64,000 nt of DNA from Gloeocapsopsis crepidinum LEGE 06123 (GTDB taxonomy: Bacteria > Cyanobacteriota > Cyanobacteriia > Cyanobacteriales > Chroococcidiopsidaceae): assembly GCF_015207655.1 (NCBI RefSeq), contig NZ_JADEWN010000010.1:1-64000 (forward strand). The letters are read 5' to 3'. Both the position numbers and the translations under genes were made by a program. Every line of letters starts with the position of its first letter. Within the stretch, counting starts at the first letter, position 1. The notes under the pieces were generated by a model. That model saw only the letters and a list, made by a program, of their open reading frames with translations. It was not told the DNA's origin and did no database searches. Shown here in pieces: positions 8,490 through 17,095 of the stretch.

Positions 8490-10340
8490 ATGACCCAAGA
8501 AGTTGAAGCTTTGCTTAACTACATCAAGCGTAACCGTGGATTTGACTTCACAGGTTATAAACGACCAAGCTTAATCCGCCGCATTCAAAAACGGATGCAG
8601 GAAATCGACATTAATAGCTACAGCAATTACATGGATTACCTGGAGGTGCATCCCCAGGAATTTACTTGCTTGTTCAACACAATTTTAATTAACGTTACCT
8701 CTTTTTTTCGCGATCCTGAGGTGTGGGAGTATATAGGCGCAGAAATTGTGCCGCAGATTATTGCCCGCAAGGAGTTTTCCGATCCAATCCGCATCTGGAG
8801 TGCAGGATGTGCTGCAGGACAAGAAGCCTATACTTTGGCGATCATTCTCGCACAAGCAATGGGAGATGAACAGTTTCGCTCGCGAGTCAAAATTTATGCA
8901 ACAGATGTTGATGAAGAGGCATTAAATCAAGCTCGCCATGCTACATACAATGCTAAAGAAGTCACAGGTCTTTCTGCTGAACTGTTAGAACGCTATTTTG
9001 ATTGCGCGGATCAGATGTATACCTTTCGCAAAGACTTGCGTCGCGCGGTGATTTTTGGGCGTCACGATTTAGTCCAAGATGCCCCCATCTCGCGCATCGA
9101 CTTATTAACATGCCGCAACGCTTTGATGTATTTCAATGCTGAAGCACAAGCAAGAATTATAAATCGCTTTCACTTTGCGCTGAATAATACTAGTGGCTTT
9201 TTCTGTTTAGGCAAAGCCGAGATGTTACTTAGCCACAGCAATAGCTTTACCCTCATCGATCTCAAGCGGCGCATTTTTACCAAGCTAGCAAAGATGAATA
9301 ACCGCGATCGCTTGTTACTGATGAATCAAAAGCATAGTAACGATGAAGCTCCGCAAAATTTGACTAGTTACGGACGTTTGCGGGATACCGCTTTCAATAT
9401 ATCTCCTGTACCACAAATAATTGTGGATAACAAGGGCGTTGTTACTTTAATTAATGAAAGAGCGCGGAGTTTGTTTGGATTAAGCTACGAAGATGTGGGT
9501 CGTCTGTTGCAAGATTTAGAACTATCGTATCGTCCAGTCGAGTTACGTTCGTGCATTGAGCAAGCGGCTAGCGATCGCCGTCCCAATATTCACAAAGACG
9601 TAGAGTGGACAACTCCTGCGGGCGATACTCAATTTTTTGATGTTCAAGTAGCACCACTGTTAGACATCAACAGTCAGATGCTCGGCGTCAGTGTCACCTT
9701 CAATGATGTCACCCGTGCCAAACGATTGCAATACGAACTTGAGCATTCCAATCAAGAGTTGGAGATGGCTTATGAAGAATTACAGTCCACGAATGAAGAA
9801 CTAGAGACAACCAATGAAGAACTACAATCTTCCAACGAGGAACTAGAGACAACCAACGAGGAACTTCAGTCCACGAACGAAGAATTAGAAACAATGAACG
9901 AAGAACTGCAATCGTCTAATGAAGAATTACAGACAATCAACGAAGAACTGCGATCGCGCAGCGAGGAACTCAACTCAGTTAATGCATTTTTGGAGTCAAT
10001 TCTGACAAGTTTGCGTTGTGCTGTAGTCGTAGTAGACCGCGACTTCCTCATTCAAGTATGGAGTGACAAAGCCGAAGACATGTGGGGTTTACGCGCGCTT
10101 GAAGTTCAAGGACAACACTTTCTCAACATCGATATTGGTTTACCAGTAGATCAGATAAAGCAACCAATCCGCACCTGTCTAGTGGGTGAATCTAAATGTA
10201 TAGAAATTATCTTAGAAGCTATAAATCGTCGTGGTAAATCAATTCAGTGTAATGTCACTTGTACGCCGTTGCTGGGCATAACTAAAGAAATTCGGGGGGT
10301 AATTATGCTGATTGAAGAACGTGCGAGTACAGAGACGTAA
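8490..10340 (+). CDS. CheR-type methyltransferase fused to PAS domains and heptad coiled coil
   Basis: 616 residues. The N-terminal 270 residues are a CheR methyltransferase: the alpha-helical CheR N domain (YIKRNRGFDFTGYKR) is followed by the SAM-binding fold with WSAGCAAGQEAYTLA. CheR transfers methyl groups from S-adenosylmethionine to receptor glutamates. A PAS domain (about 295-410) follows, then a coiled coil of ten exact seven-residue units of the form EELxxxN (about 429-498), and a second PAS domain at the end. There is no kinase domain, unlike the larger CheB-CheR-PAS-kinase fusions known in other bacteria. Here CheB, CheR and kinases are separate neighbouring genes, which suggests they form a complex. 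The start is 11 bp after the cheB stop. Confidence 0.93.
   Translation: MTQEVEALLNYIKRNRGFDFTGYKRPSLIRRIQKRMQEIDINSYSNYMDYLEVHPQEFTCLFNTILINVTSFFRDPEVWEYIGAEIVPQIIARKEFSDPIRIWSAGCAAGQEAYTLAIILAQAMGDEQFRSRVKIYATDVDEEALNQARHATYNAKEVTGLSAELLERYFDCADQMYTFRKDLRRAVIFGRHDLVQDAPISRIDLLTCRNALMYFNAEAQARIINRFHFALNNTSGFFCLGKAEMLLSHSNSFTLIDLKRRIFTKLAKMNNRDRLLLMNQKHSNDEAPQNLTSYGRLRDTAFNISPVPQIIVDNKGVVTLINERARSLFGLSYEDVGRLLQDLELSYRPVELRSCIEQAASDRRPNIHKDVEWTTPAGDTQFFDVQVAPLLDINSQMLGVSVTFNDVTRAKRLQYELEHSNQELEMAYEELQSTNEELETTNEELQSSNEELETTNEELQSTNEELETMNEELQSSNEELQTINEELRSRSEELNSVNAFLESILTSLRCAVVVVDRDFLIQVWSDKAEDMWGLRALEVQGQHFLNIDIGLPVDQIKQPIRTCLVGESKCIEIILEAINRRGKSIQCNVTCTPLLGITKEIRGVIMLIEERASTET
9774..9983 (+). 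repeat. Ten tandem 21-bp units encoding heptad repeat
   Basis: Ten consecutive 21-bp units inside the CheR-PAS gene, each encoding EELxxxN or a close variant (EELQSTN, EELETTN, EELQSSN and so on; the ninth is EELRSRS). The units differ at synonymous positions, so the protein pattern is kept while the DNA has diverged. The strict period also creates spurious open frames on the opposite strand. Confidence 0.9.
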
Positions 10341-10609
10341 ATAATTATTATTCACAATTATTTTCCTATTTATCCCAGATATAAGCTTCGATTTAAGAAC
10401 AGTATTGACTTCTCAGCAATTTATATTTTTGTTTATAAATTTATTTTCATCCTTTCAGAGGACTTTCTCTCCTCTTTAAATAGATAGTATTTCAACTATC
10501 AGTAAACCAATTTAATTAAATGTAGGATAGCAGTCTCGGCTGTCGCGGTCAGGCGTGTTTAACCTACCTCGCAAAAAAATAAAAAACATTAAAGTATAAA
10601 AAGTTAAAA

Positions 10610-11932
10610 GTGAATACAGACAAGTTTTCTTATCAACTCAAATCGATGTGCGATCGCGCTGCTAAACTTTATCAGCAGACGAGTTTACCATCGTATCAGA
10701 CCCCCGAACTAGCATCTGACTCGCTCGAAGAGCTGCGGATCGCCGTTGAAGAATTGCACGTTGCGGAAGAAGAACTCCTTCAGCAAAATGAAGAGCTAAT
10801 GATTACGCGCGCTCAGTTAGAAGCACAAACTAAGCGCTATCAAGAATTATTTGAGTTTGCTCCAGATAGTTACTTAGTGACAGATACATTTGGCATCATC
10901 AAAGAAGCAAATCGCGCTGCTGCTACAATGCTCCATGTCCCGCAACAGTTTCTTGTAAGTAAGCCACTGATTAATTTTATTCCTTACGAGGAACGTAGCA
11001 TATTTCGTGCCAAACTGCAACAGCTACACAATACCCATCGGTTACAAGAGTGGGAAATACGTGTTTCTCCACGCCACAGTACTGAATTGGATGCAGCGCT
11101 AACTGTAGATACCATCCGCGATAGCGAAGGTAATGCAGTGGGCTGGCGTTGGCTAATGCGAGACATTACAGCACGCAAACAAGCTGAGGCAAAACTACGC
11201 GACATTGAATTACAAAACTTACAACTGCAAGAAACCGCACGCATAAAATCGCACTTTTTAGCAATTATGTCTCACGAACTTCGCAGCCCAATGAATGCAA
11301 TTATTGGTTTTTCGCAACTACTGCTGCGTAGTCCGTACGATCGCCTGTCTCCTCAGCAACAAAATATGGTACAGCGCATTCTCAATAGTGGAAGACATTT
11401 GCTGCGTCTTATCGACGATGTTTTAGATTTTTCTAGATTAGAAGCAGGTCATCTCGAATTACAATCCGAAGAGTTCAACTTGACAGAACTCGTAAGCGCT
11501 ACCACAGAAGAAATGCATTCCTTAGTTGAGCAGAAGAACTTAAAGTTGCAATTACAATTAAACTTGCAAAACTCACTTGTTGTGAATGACAAACATCGCT
11601 TACGCCAAGTCTTGATTAATTTACTTTCAAACGCGATTAAATTTACAAACGTTGGCAGTATTCAAGTTGATGTATGGGAACTTTCTCCCGAACGAATTGC
11701 GATCGCAGTTCAAGATACAGGAATTGGCATTGCCCAAGCAGATCTTCAAGACATTTTTACAGAGTTTCGCCAAGCAAATCAAACGCTTGTCCGCCAACAC
11801 GGTGGTACTGGTTTAGGGTTAGCAATTACAGATAGATTAGTACAAATGATGCACGGGTTGATTAGTGTCACCAGTGAGTTAGGTCAAGGTTCTACTTTTC
11901 AAGTCGAGATCCCACGAAGAGTGTCTTTATAA
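10610..11932 (+). CDS. PAS-domain sensor histidine kinase
   Basis: 440-residue cytoplasmic kinase. The N terminus is an acidic coiled coil (EELRIAVEELHVAEEELLQQ near 45-65), followed by a PAS domain (about 75-195), HisKA with His222 in MSHELRSPMNAII, and HATPase with DTGIGIAQ and GGTGLGLAI. The kinase core closely resembles that of the 1172-residue hybrid kinase earlier in the cluster (MNAIIGFxQxLLR, LLSNAIKFT, FRQxxQT, GGTGLGLAIT), suggesting duplication. The start is a GTG with no strong ribosome-binding site. A 269-bp spacer separates it from the CheR gene, so it may have its own promoter. It is convergent with rsmH, with 11 bp between the stops. Confidence 0.88.
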   Translation: MNTDKFSYQLKSMCDRAAKLYQQTSLPSYQTPELASDSLEELRIAVEELHVAEEELLQQNEELMITRAQLEAQTKRYQELFEFAPDSYLVTDTFGIIKEANRAAATMLHVPQQFLVSKPLINFIPYEERSIFRAKLQQLHNTHRLQEWEIRVSPRHSTELDAALTVDTIRDSEGNAVGWRWLMRDITARKQAEAKLRDIELQNLQLQETARIKSHFLAIMSHELRSPMNAIIGFSQLLLRSPYDRLSPQQQNMVQRILNSGRHLLRLIDDVLDFSRLEAGHLELQSEEFNLTELVSATTEEMHSLVEQKNLKLQLQLNLQNSLVVNDKHRLRQVLINLLSNAIKFTNVGSIQVDVWELSPERIAIAVQDTGIGIAQADLQDIFTEFRQANQTLVRQHGGTGLGLAITDRLVQMMHGLISVTSELGQGSTFQVEIPRRVSL

Positions 11933-11943
11933 CAATTACCAAA

Positions 11944-12831
11944 TTACAGATCTATGCTTCTTGCTGCAATACGCAATTTAGCAGAGCGCGATCGCGGGTT
12001 AGTTGCTAATTCATCTTCTTGGGGTGTAATAGGTTTTTTCGTCAGTACTTGCAACAAAGGTGAATTGCGTAAACTATGCTTGACAATCCGATCTTCTAAA
12101 CTGTGAAAACTGATAATCGCAATTTTGCCTTGTGGTAGTAACCAATTAGGGGCGCAGTTTAAGAACGTTTCTAAAACATTTAACTCATCATTAACAACAA
12201 TTCGCAAAGCTTGAAAAACACGGGTAGCAGGATGAATTCTACCGTAACGATATTGTCGAGGAACACTATAAGCGATCGCCTCTGCTAATGCAGTAGTTGT
12301 GTGAAATGGACGCTGTTCGACAATCCGACGCGCAATGCGTCGTGACAATCGTTCCTCACCATATTTAAAGAAAATATCTGCTAGTTGCGACTCATCCCAA
12401 TGATTAATAACTTCAGCCGCAGTTAGCGATCGCTGTTGATTCATCCGCATATCTAAAGGTGCTTCATGGCGAAAACTAAAGCCCCGTTCCGGCGCATCAA
12501 AATGATGCGAACTCACGCCTAAATCGGCAACTATCCCATCAAATTGAACATTAGGTTGATATTCCGCAAAATTCCCGTGCCAAAATTGGACGCGTTCTTT
12601 ATATGGTGCGAGGGTTTCTTTTGCTGCGGCGATCGCTTGTTTGTCTTGATCAATTGCTGTCAAGCGCACATCTGGGGCTGCTGCTAAAATTAAGCGACTA
12701 TGACCCCCACCACCAACTGTTGCATCAAGATAATGTCCACCAGAACGCACTGCTAACCCTGCAAGCAACTCCCGACTTAATACTGGTACGTGAACAAACG
12801 CAGGTTGATCGAGCAGTTCGTCAGTTGTCAT
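11944..12831 (-). CDS. rsmH: 16S rRNA (cytosine1402-N4)-methyltransferase RsmH
   Basis: 295 residues, the usual length for RsmH (MraW). It methylates N4 of C1402 in the ribosomal decoding centre using S-adenosylmethionine. The SAM-binding motif is [14 protein letters not shown] near residue 36. Other family hallmarks are [32 protein letters not shown], and [13 protein letters not shown] near the C terminus. It begins with [20 protein letters not shown], so the ATG at 12831 is well placed. The mraZ and fts neighbours seen in many bacteria are absent, as is usual in cyanobacteria. Confidence 0.96.
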   Translation of the reverse strand: MTTDELLDQPAFVHVPVLSRELLAGLAVRSGGHYLDATVGGGGHSRLILAAAPDVRLTAIDQDKQAIAAAKETLAPYKERVQFWHGNFAEYQPNVQFDGIVADLGVSSHHFDAPERGFSFRHEAPLDMRMNQQRSLTAAEVINHWDESQLADIFFKYGEERLSRRIARRIVEQRPFHTTTALAEAIAYSVPRQYRYGRIHPATRVFQALRIVVNDELNVLETFLNCAPNWLLPQGKIAIISFHSLEDRIVKHSLRNSPLLQVLTKKPITPQEDELATNPRSRSAKLRIAARSIDL

Positions 12832-12945
12832 CTTAAGTCATCTTAGTAAATAGACTAACCAAATTAAATATAAGATGTAGGGTAGGCATCTTGTCTGCTT
12901 GCCTCCTGCTCACTCAATAGACTTGCATGAATCGTAAATGCCCTA

Positions 12946-13058
12946 CGACTGAAGTCGGGGCTACACAAACGAAGTTGACGAGCGCACACTATTAGTATGA
13001 GTTTTATGAGTAAGTCCACGGAGGTGGACTTTGTCTGTATAGCGGCGAATTCATTCGC
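12946..13058. repeat. Composite intergenic hairpin repeat, copy 1
   Basis: Three perfect inverted repeats in the gap between the CheA-like gene and rsmH: CGACT-ga-AGTCG (12946-12957), AAGTCCAC-ggag-GTGGACTT (13012-13031), and GCGAAT-tc-ATTCGC (13045-13058). The first two recur in the same order at 25217-25262 and 60177-60222, and the second core again at 53622-53647. A short frame spanning this stretch is explained by the repeat and is not counted as a gene. Confidence 0.7.
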
Positions 13059-13084
13059 ACTTGCATTCATGCGCATAGGTCTAT

Positions 13085-16057
13085 TTAACCACTACTAGCT
13101 ACAAGCATCTCACCTTTAAGCATACGAGCTGCACCATCAAGCAGAACTTCTTCTAAATATGGCTTTGTAAAATAGCCACTAGCACCGAGTTGAATTGCCA
13201 TTTGACGATGGCGTTCCGCACCTCGTGAAGTCAGCATGGCGATCGGAATCTCATTGAGAGTAACATCTTGCTGCAAGCGTGACAATAATTCCAAACCATC
13301 CATTCTCGGCATTTCAATATCACAGAAGATCAGATCGCATGGTAAACCATCACGCAGCTTATCCCAAGCCTCTTGACCATCACGCGCTTGTTCGACGCGG
13401 TAGCCAGCTTTATTAAAGGTAAGAGAGAGTAGTTCGCGTACTGTAATTGAGTCGTCAACAATCAAGACGGTAGGTTCAGACTTGACATCTGCTGTAACTG
13501 GCTGGATAGGAGTCGCACTAGCAGTCCATAGCTTATTGCTGCGTTGTTGAATGCGTCCAAGTGATAAGTCAATTAATTCTAATACGTCTGCAATGGGCAT
13601 GACGTGACCATCTCCGAGAATTGTCGCCCCAGCAATACCAACTGGTTTTGACACTGGGGCTTCAAATTGCTTAATCACAATTTCCTGTTCGCCCAGAACT
13701 TGGTCTACTTGCAGTGCCATAAATGTCTCTGCAGAACGCAATATGATAACAGAAACCAAGTCATCTTCGCGATTGCTACCGTAGACGTTACCACGACCTA
13801 GGACGCGGTTGTAATTCAATAACTCTTTTAATGGTCGCAATGGTAGCAGAGAATCCCGCCAGGCAACACCAGGTTGACCGTCCTCTAACTTCACTACCGC
13901 TGATGTTGAGATGTCCATCATATCTTCGACACCATCCATCGGAAATGCAATTCGTGCTTTATCACTCAAGCAGCACAGTGCTTTACAAATGCTTAAAGTT
14001 AGTGGTAAGCGAATTGTAAACGTTGTTCCTTTATCCAAGGTTGAATCAGTATTAATCGTTCCCCGCATTTCTTGCAAACTGGTGCGTACGACGTCCATTC
14101 CCACACCACGACCTGCAAATTCATCAACTTGGTCTTTGGTACTAAAGCCAGGATGAAATAGTAAATCATATACATCCCCTGGTGACATTGTTCGGGCTTC
14201 AGCAACCGTGATTAATCCTTTTTGAATTGCTTTGGTCAACACGCGGTCAGGATCAATTCCAGCACCATCATCAGCAACGGAAATGACAGTTTGGTTTCCT
14301 TGATGAAAGGCACGGATCGTAATTGTACCTACAGGTGGTTTACCCTTGGCAATACGTTCTTCAGGAGTTTCAATACCGTGCGTAATCGAATTATTGACCA
14401 AGTGTGTCATGGGGTCATAGAGTTGCTCTAGAATCACCTTATCAATCAAGGTGTCGCGACCCTCTAGTTTGAGTTCCGCTTGTTTGCCGTATTTGAGTGT
14501 AATTTCTTTAACAGCACGAGGTAAGCGATCGGCAATCTGTGAAAAGGGAATCATCCGCGATCGCGTAATGCCCTCTTGCAGCTGAGTTGTCACCTGACGA
14601 AATTGACGGGCAACTTGTTCGGTTTCATCTGTCACAAACTCAATATCTGAAGCTGACTCGCGCACTCGCACAATCATTTCAATCATTTCTTGGGATAACG
14701 TATGAAAGCCCGTGAAACGATCCATTTCTAAGGCGTCAAAATCCATCCCTGTGGCATGACGTTCAGGTGTTTTCTCCGTATTCTCAACCTCAGAACGAGA
14801 AGGCGAACGGCTACTCAGCAAAGAAGCTTCCAGAAGCGATCGCTCGTACAGTTCCTGCATCTTAATTCCTAACTCATTGAGCTGTTGCACTCGATGTAGG
14901 AGATTCTCCGTAAACTGACGCATTCTCTGTTGATCTTGTTCTAAGCTGTTGCGATTGACAACCAGTTCTCCTACTAAGTTACTAATGCCATCTAGTTGCT
15001 TAACCGAAACCCGCATCGTTTGTTCAAATGCAACTTTGCGGGACACATTTCCAGATGTTTTAGTTATTGGTTCTGGTATGGATTTGTTTTGCTTAGGTGC
15101 CTCTTCAAGTAGTGTATCAAGGTCAGCAAAGTCATTTTCTCCTAGAGCATTCTCTGCTGCATCAATATTTGCATCCAAAAGAGCATCCAGATCTGCAAAA
15201 CCATCTGTATTCTCGGTTACTTGTGCTACATCTGTATCAAGCAATGCTTCTAACTCATCGAATTCATTGCTGGTTTCTTCATCTGGCACAACTTCTGGTG
15301 TATCAAGCTCATCTTCATCTAACAAAGCTTCTAAGTCTGTAAAATCTGCTTCCTCAGAAAAAGATTGGATAACAGTTTGCATCTCAAGTTGTTCGGAACT
15401 AGCAGTAATTCTTGAGTGATTTTCTAAGTTCAGGTTTGATGAAATGCTATCTAGTTCAGATATAGTTACTTCTGCAGAGATAAGAGTATCTTGATTGTCT
15501 GAATCAGATTCACTTAAACTATTAGTCAAATTAGTTTCTAAATCTATATTATTGGAGAAATTACTGTCTTGAAAACAAAAGACTTCTAAGTCAATTTGCT
15601 CTTTGTCTTGATAATCTTTGGTACTATTTTCTAATGATATTTGTTGATTTTTTTCTGGATTGCTTTTTGCTAAATCTTCTACTTCCTTGGTAATTTCAAA
15701 AGTTTCTAGACTAGAAAACAAGTTATTAAATTCAATTTCCGCCTCAGATAAAGAGATAATTTCTTCAGCCCCTGGATTAAGAAAATCATTAAAATTGAAT
15801 TCATTAGATAAGGCAATATCTATTTTATTATCTACGTCGAAATAATTAGATTCTTCTAAAGATTGAAGCTCAGCAGATAAACCTATATCTAGCCCATCTA
15901 GCGATAATTCATCTACTAAACTCGGCTCTGATAAGTTGCTGCAATCCTCACTAGCTAAATGAGATTCCTCTATATTTTCATGCTTTTTTGCCTCAACATT
16001 TTGCTGAGCAAATATCTCATCGAAATTTAAACTGTGCTGTTCTGATTCCGGCAGCAT
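13085..16057 (-). CDS. CheA/PilL-like hybrid kinase lacking Hpt, with C-terminal receiver (HmpE/PilL-C type)
   Basis: 990 residues. The first ~330 are acidic and low in complexity, where CheA normally carries its histidine phosphotransfer domain; no Hpt motif is present. Instead four short repeats F-x-[DE]-L-[DE]-x-L-L-[DE] occur at about residues 239, 266, 287 and 310. A dimerisation segment (VKQLDGISNLVGELVVNRN, near 352), the HATPase domain (LVNNSITHGIE, DDGAGIDPD, GRGVGMDVV), a CheW-like domain (about 690-835) and a receiver (865-985) with Asp913 in IFCDIEMPRMDG follow. The missing Hpt is supplied in trans by the gene directly upstream. This split matches PilL-N/PilL-C in Synechocystis and the pilus chemotaxis systems that steer type IV pilus motility. 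Last gene of a five-gene minus-strand operon. Confidence 0.93.
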   Translation of the reverse strand: MLPESEQHSLNFDEIFAQQNVEAKKHENIEESHLASEDCSNLSEPSLVDELSLDGLDIGLSAELQSLEESNYFDVDNKIDIALSNEFNFNDFLNPGAEEIISLSEAEIEFNNLFSSLETFEITKEVEDLAKSNPEKNQQISLENSTKDYQDKEQIDLEVFCFQDSNFSNNIDLETNLTNSLSESDSDNQDTLISAEVTISELDSISSNLNLENHSRITASSEQLEMQTVIQSFSEEADFTDLEALLDEDELDTPEVVPDEETSNEFDELEALLDTDVAQVTENTDGFADLDALLDANIDAAENALGENDFADLDTLLEEAPKQNKSIPEPITKTSGNVSRKVAFEQTMRVSVKQLDGISNLVGELVVNRNSLEQDQQRMRQFTENLLHRVQQLNELGIKMQELYERSLLEASLLSSRSPSRSEVENTEKTPERHATGMDFDALEMDRFTGFHTLSQEMIEMIVRVRESASDIEFVTDETEQVARQFRQVTTQLQEGITRSRMIPFSQIADRLPRAVKEITLKYGKQAELKLEGRDTLIDKVILEQLYDPMTHLVNNSITHGIETPEERIAKGKPPVGTITIRAFHQGNQTVISVADDGAGIDPDRVLTKAIQKGLITVAEARTMSPGDVYDLLFHPGFSTKDQVDEFAGRGVGMDVVRTSLQEMRGTINTDSTLDKGTTFTIRLPLTLSICKALCCLSDKARIAFPMDGVEDMMDISTSAVVKLEDGQPGVAWRDSLLPLRPLKELLNYNRVLGRGNVYGSNREDDLVSVIILRSAETFMALQVDQVLGEQEIVIKQFEAPVSKPVGIAGATILGDGHVMPIADVLELIDLSLGRIQQRSNKLWTASATPIQPVTADVKSEPTVLIVDDSITVRELLSLTFNKAGYRVEQARDGQEAWDKLRDGLPCDLIFCDIEMPRMDGLELLSRLQQDVTLNEIPIAMLTSRGAERHRQMAIQLGASGYFTKPYLEEVLLDGAARMLKGEMLVASSG

Positions 16058-16204
16058 AATACTTATATAAATAATTTTAATAATACTAAAATATCTTATG
16101 TAGAAAAGTTAACTGGAAATGAACTTTTTTAATAATGGCAAGTGAGACTGTTGTTTCCCACTGCCATTTTTTACCTATAAGATACAGAAGTTATGACATG
16201 ATGT

Positions 16205-17017
16205 CTATCGATGTAACTTATTAGCAGAAAGCGCTTTCAGTTGATCTGTTGTTGCAACTTCATTGAGACGACCTGCTAAGACTAATTCTTGTGATTGCTT
16301 GAGATCTTTGATAATAACTGGTGCTAGTGTACGGTAGTTGTTGTCGCAATTAGCGATCGCTCTTGATGCAGCTTCACAAACTTTAGACCAACCAGATAGT
16401 TGAAATTGCTCACCTAATTGTAATAATTGTTGACAATGTTCTTGTAACTGTTGACGGCTTTGCGATGTCTCAGGTTGCTTAAATAACTGCAGCATTTCTC
16501 GTAATCTTTGCAAGACTTGACTTTGAAAAACTGGGAGCAAATCGCGACTGAATGTAGAATTATGATTGTGCGAATCAGCGTTACGCTCAGAGGTTTGTGC
16601 AAGTAGCTGTAAATGATTGTTGAGTTCAGTAAATATTGGTTCAGTTTGTGCCATTAGATCGCTAACAACTTCATGAGGAAGCGATAATGAGCTTTCCAAA
16701 TGTTTAATGAGTTCTTGCAAAGTATCAAATACTTTAAGAAGTAGTGATTCTAGTTTTTGATCAATTTGAATTGTTGGATTTTCTTTGAGAATTTTGAAAT
16801 AGTCTTCCAAGCGATGTGCTGTCTGTTGGATACTGTCAAACCCTAGCATAGCTGCGCCACCTTTTACAGAATGAGCTGCTCGAAAAAGTGCATTAATCAT
16901 TTCTGAGTCTGAGAGTGTATCTTGAAGATTAACCAACCCTTGCTCAATGGTGTTTAGGTGGTCGTTAGCCTCATCGATAAAGTAGCCTAAAATTCGCTGT
17001 TCTTGTTCTTGTACCAT
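16205..17017 (-). CDS. Histidine phosphotransfer (Hpt) protein, PilL-N type
   Basis: 270 residues. An N-terminal Hpt four-helix bundle (about 8-115) has the phosphorylatable His49 in AAHSVKGGAAMLGF. The remaining 150 residues are helical and Gln-rich, with no recognised catalytic motif. It lies between the receptor gene (78 bp) and the Hpt-less CheA gene (147 bp) and supplies the phosphotransfer domain that CheA lacks. Phosphate would pass from the CheA ATPase to His49, then to the CheA receiver or to the small CheY of the same operon. This is inference from the split PilL-N/PilL-C architecture known in cyanobacteria. Confidence 0.9.
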   Translation of the reverse strand: MVQEQEQRILGYFIDEANDHLNTIEQGLVNLQDTLSDSEMINALFRAAHSVKGGAAMLGFDSIQQTAHRLEDYFKILKENPTIQIDQKLESLLLKVFDTLQELIKHLESSLSLPHEVVSDLMAQTEPIFTELNNHLQLLAQTSERNADSHNHNSTFSRDLLPVFQSQVLQRLREMLQLFKQPETSQSRQQLQEHCQQLLQLGEQFQLSGWSKVCEAASRAIANCDNNYRTLAPVIIKDLKQSQELVLAGRLNEVATTDQLKALSANKLHR

Positions 17018-17095
17018 AAGAATTTTATTGTAATTAATTGAACAAAAATATACTTACGCTATTGAGTCAGTAACTAGATACGAGCCACTTAATAT

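Noticed and set aside
9709-10051. Two antisense frames over the heptad region
   Set aside because: Created by the 21-bp periodicity of the coding repeat.
10457-10475. Hairpin AGAGGA/TCCTCT after the CheR gene
   Set aside because: Short 6-bp stem with no T-run; not convincing as a terminator.
12864-13076. 70-codon minus-strand frame between the CheA gene and rsmH
   Set aside because: Lies on the hairpin repeat and has no recognisable protein features.
14949-15419. 156-codon plus-strand frame inside the CheA gene
   Set aside because: Ser-rich shadow of the acidic leader; the minus strand encodes the clear CheA gene.
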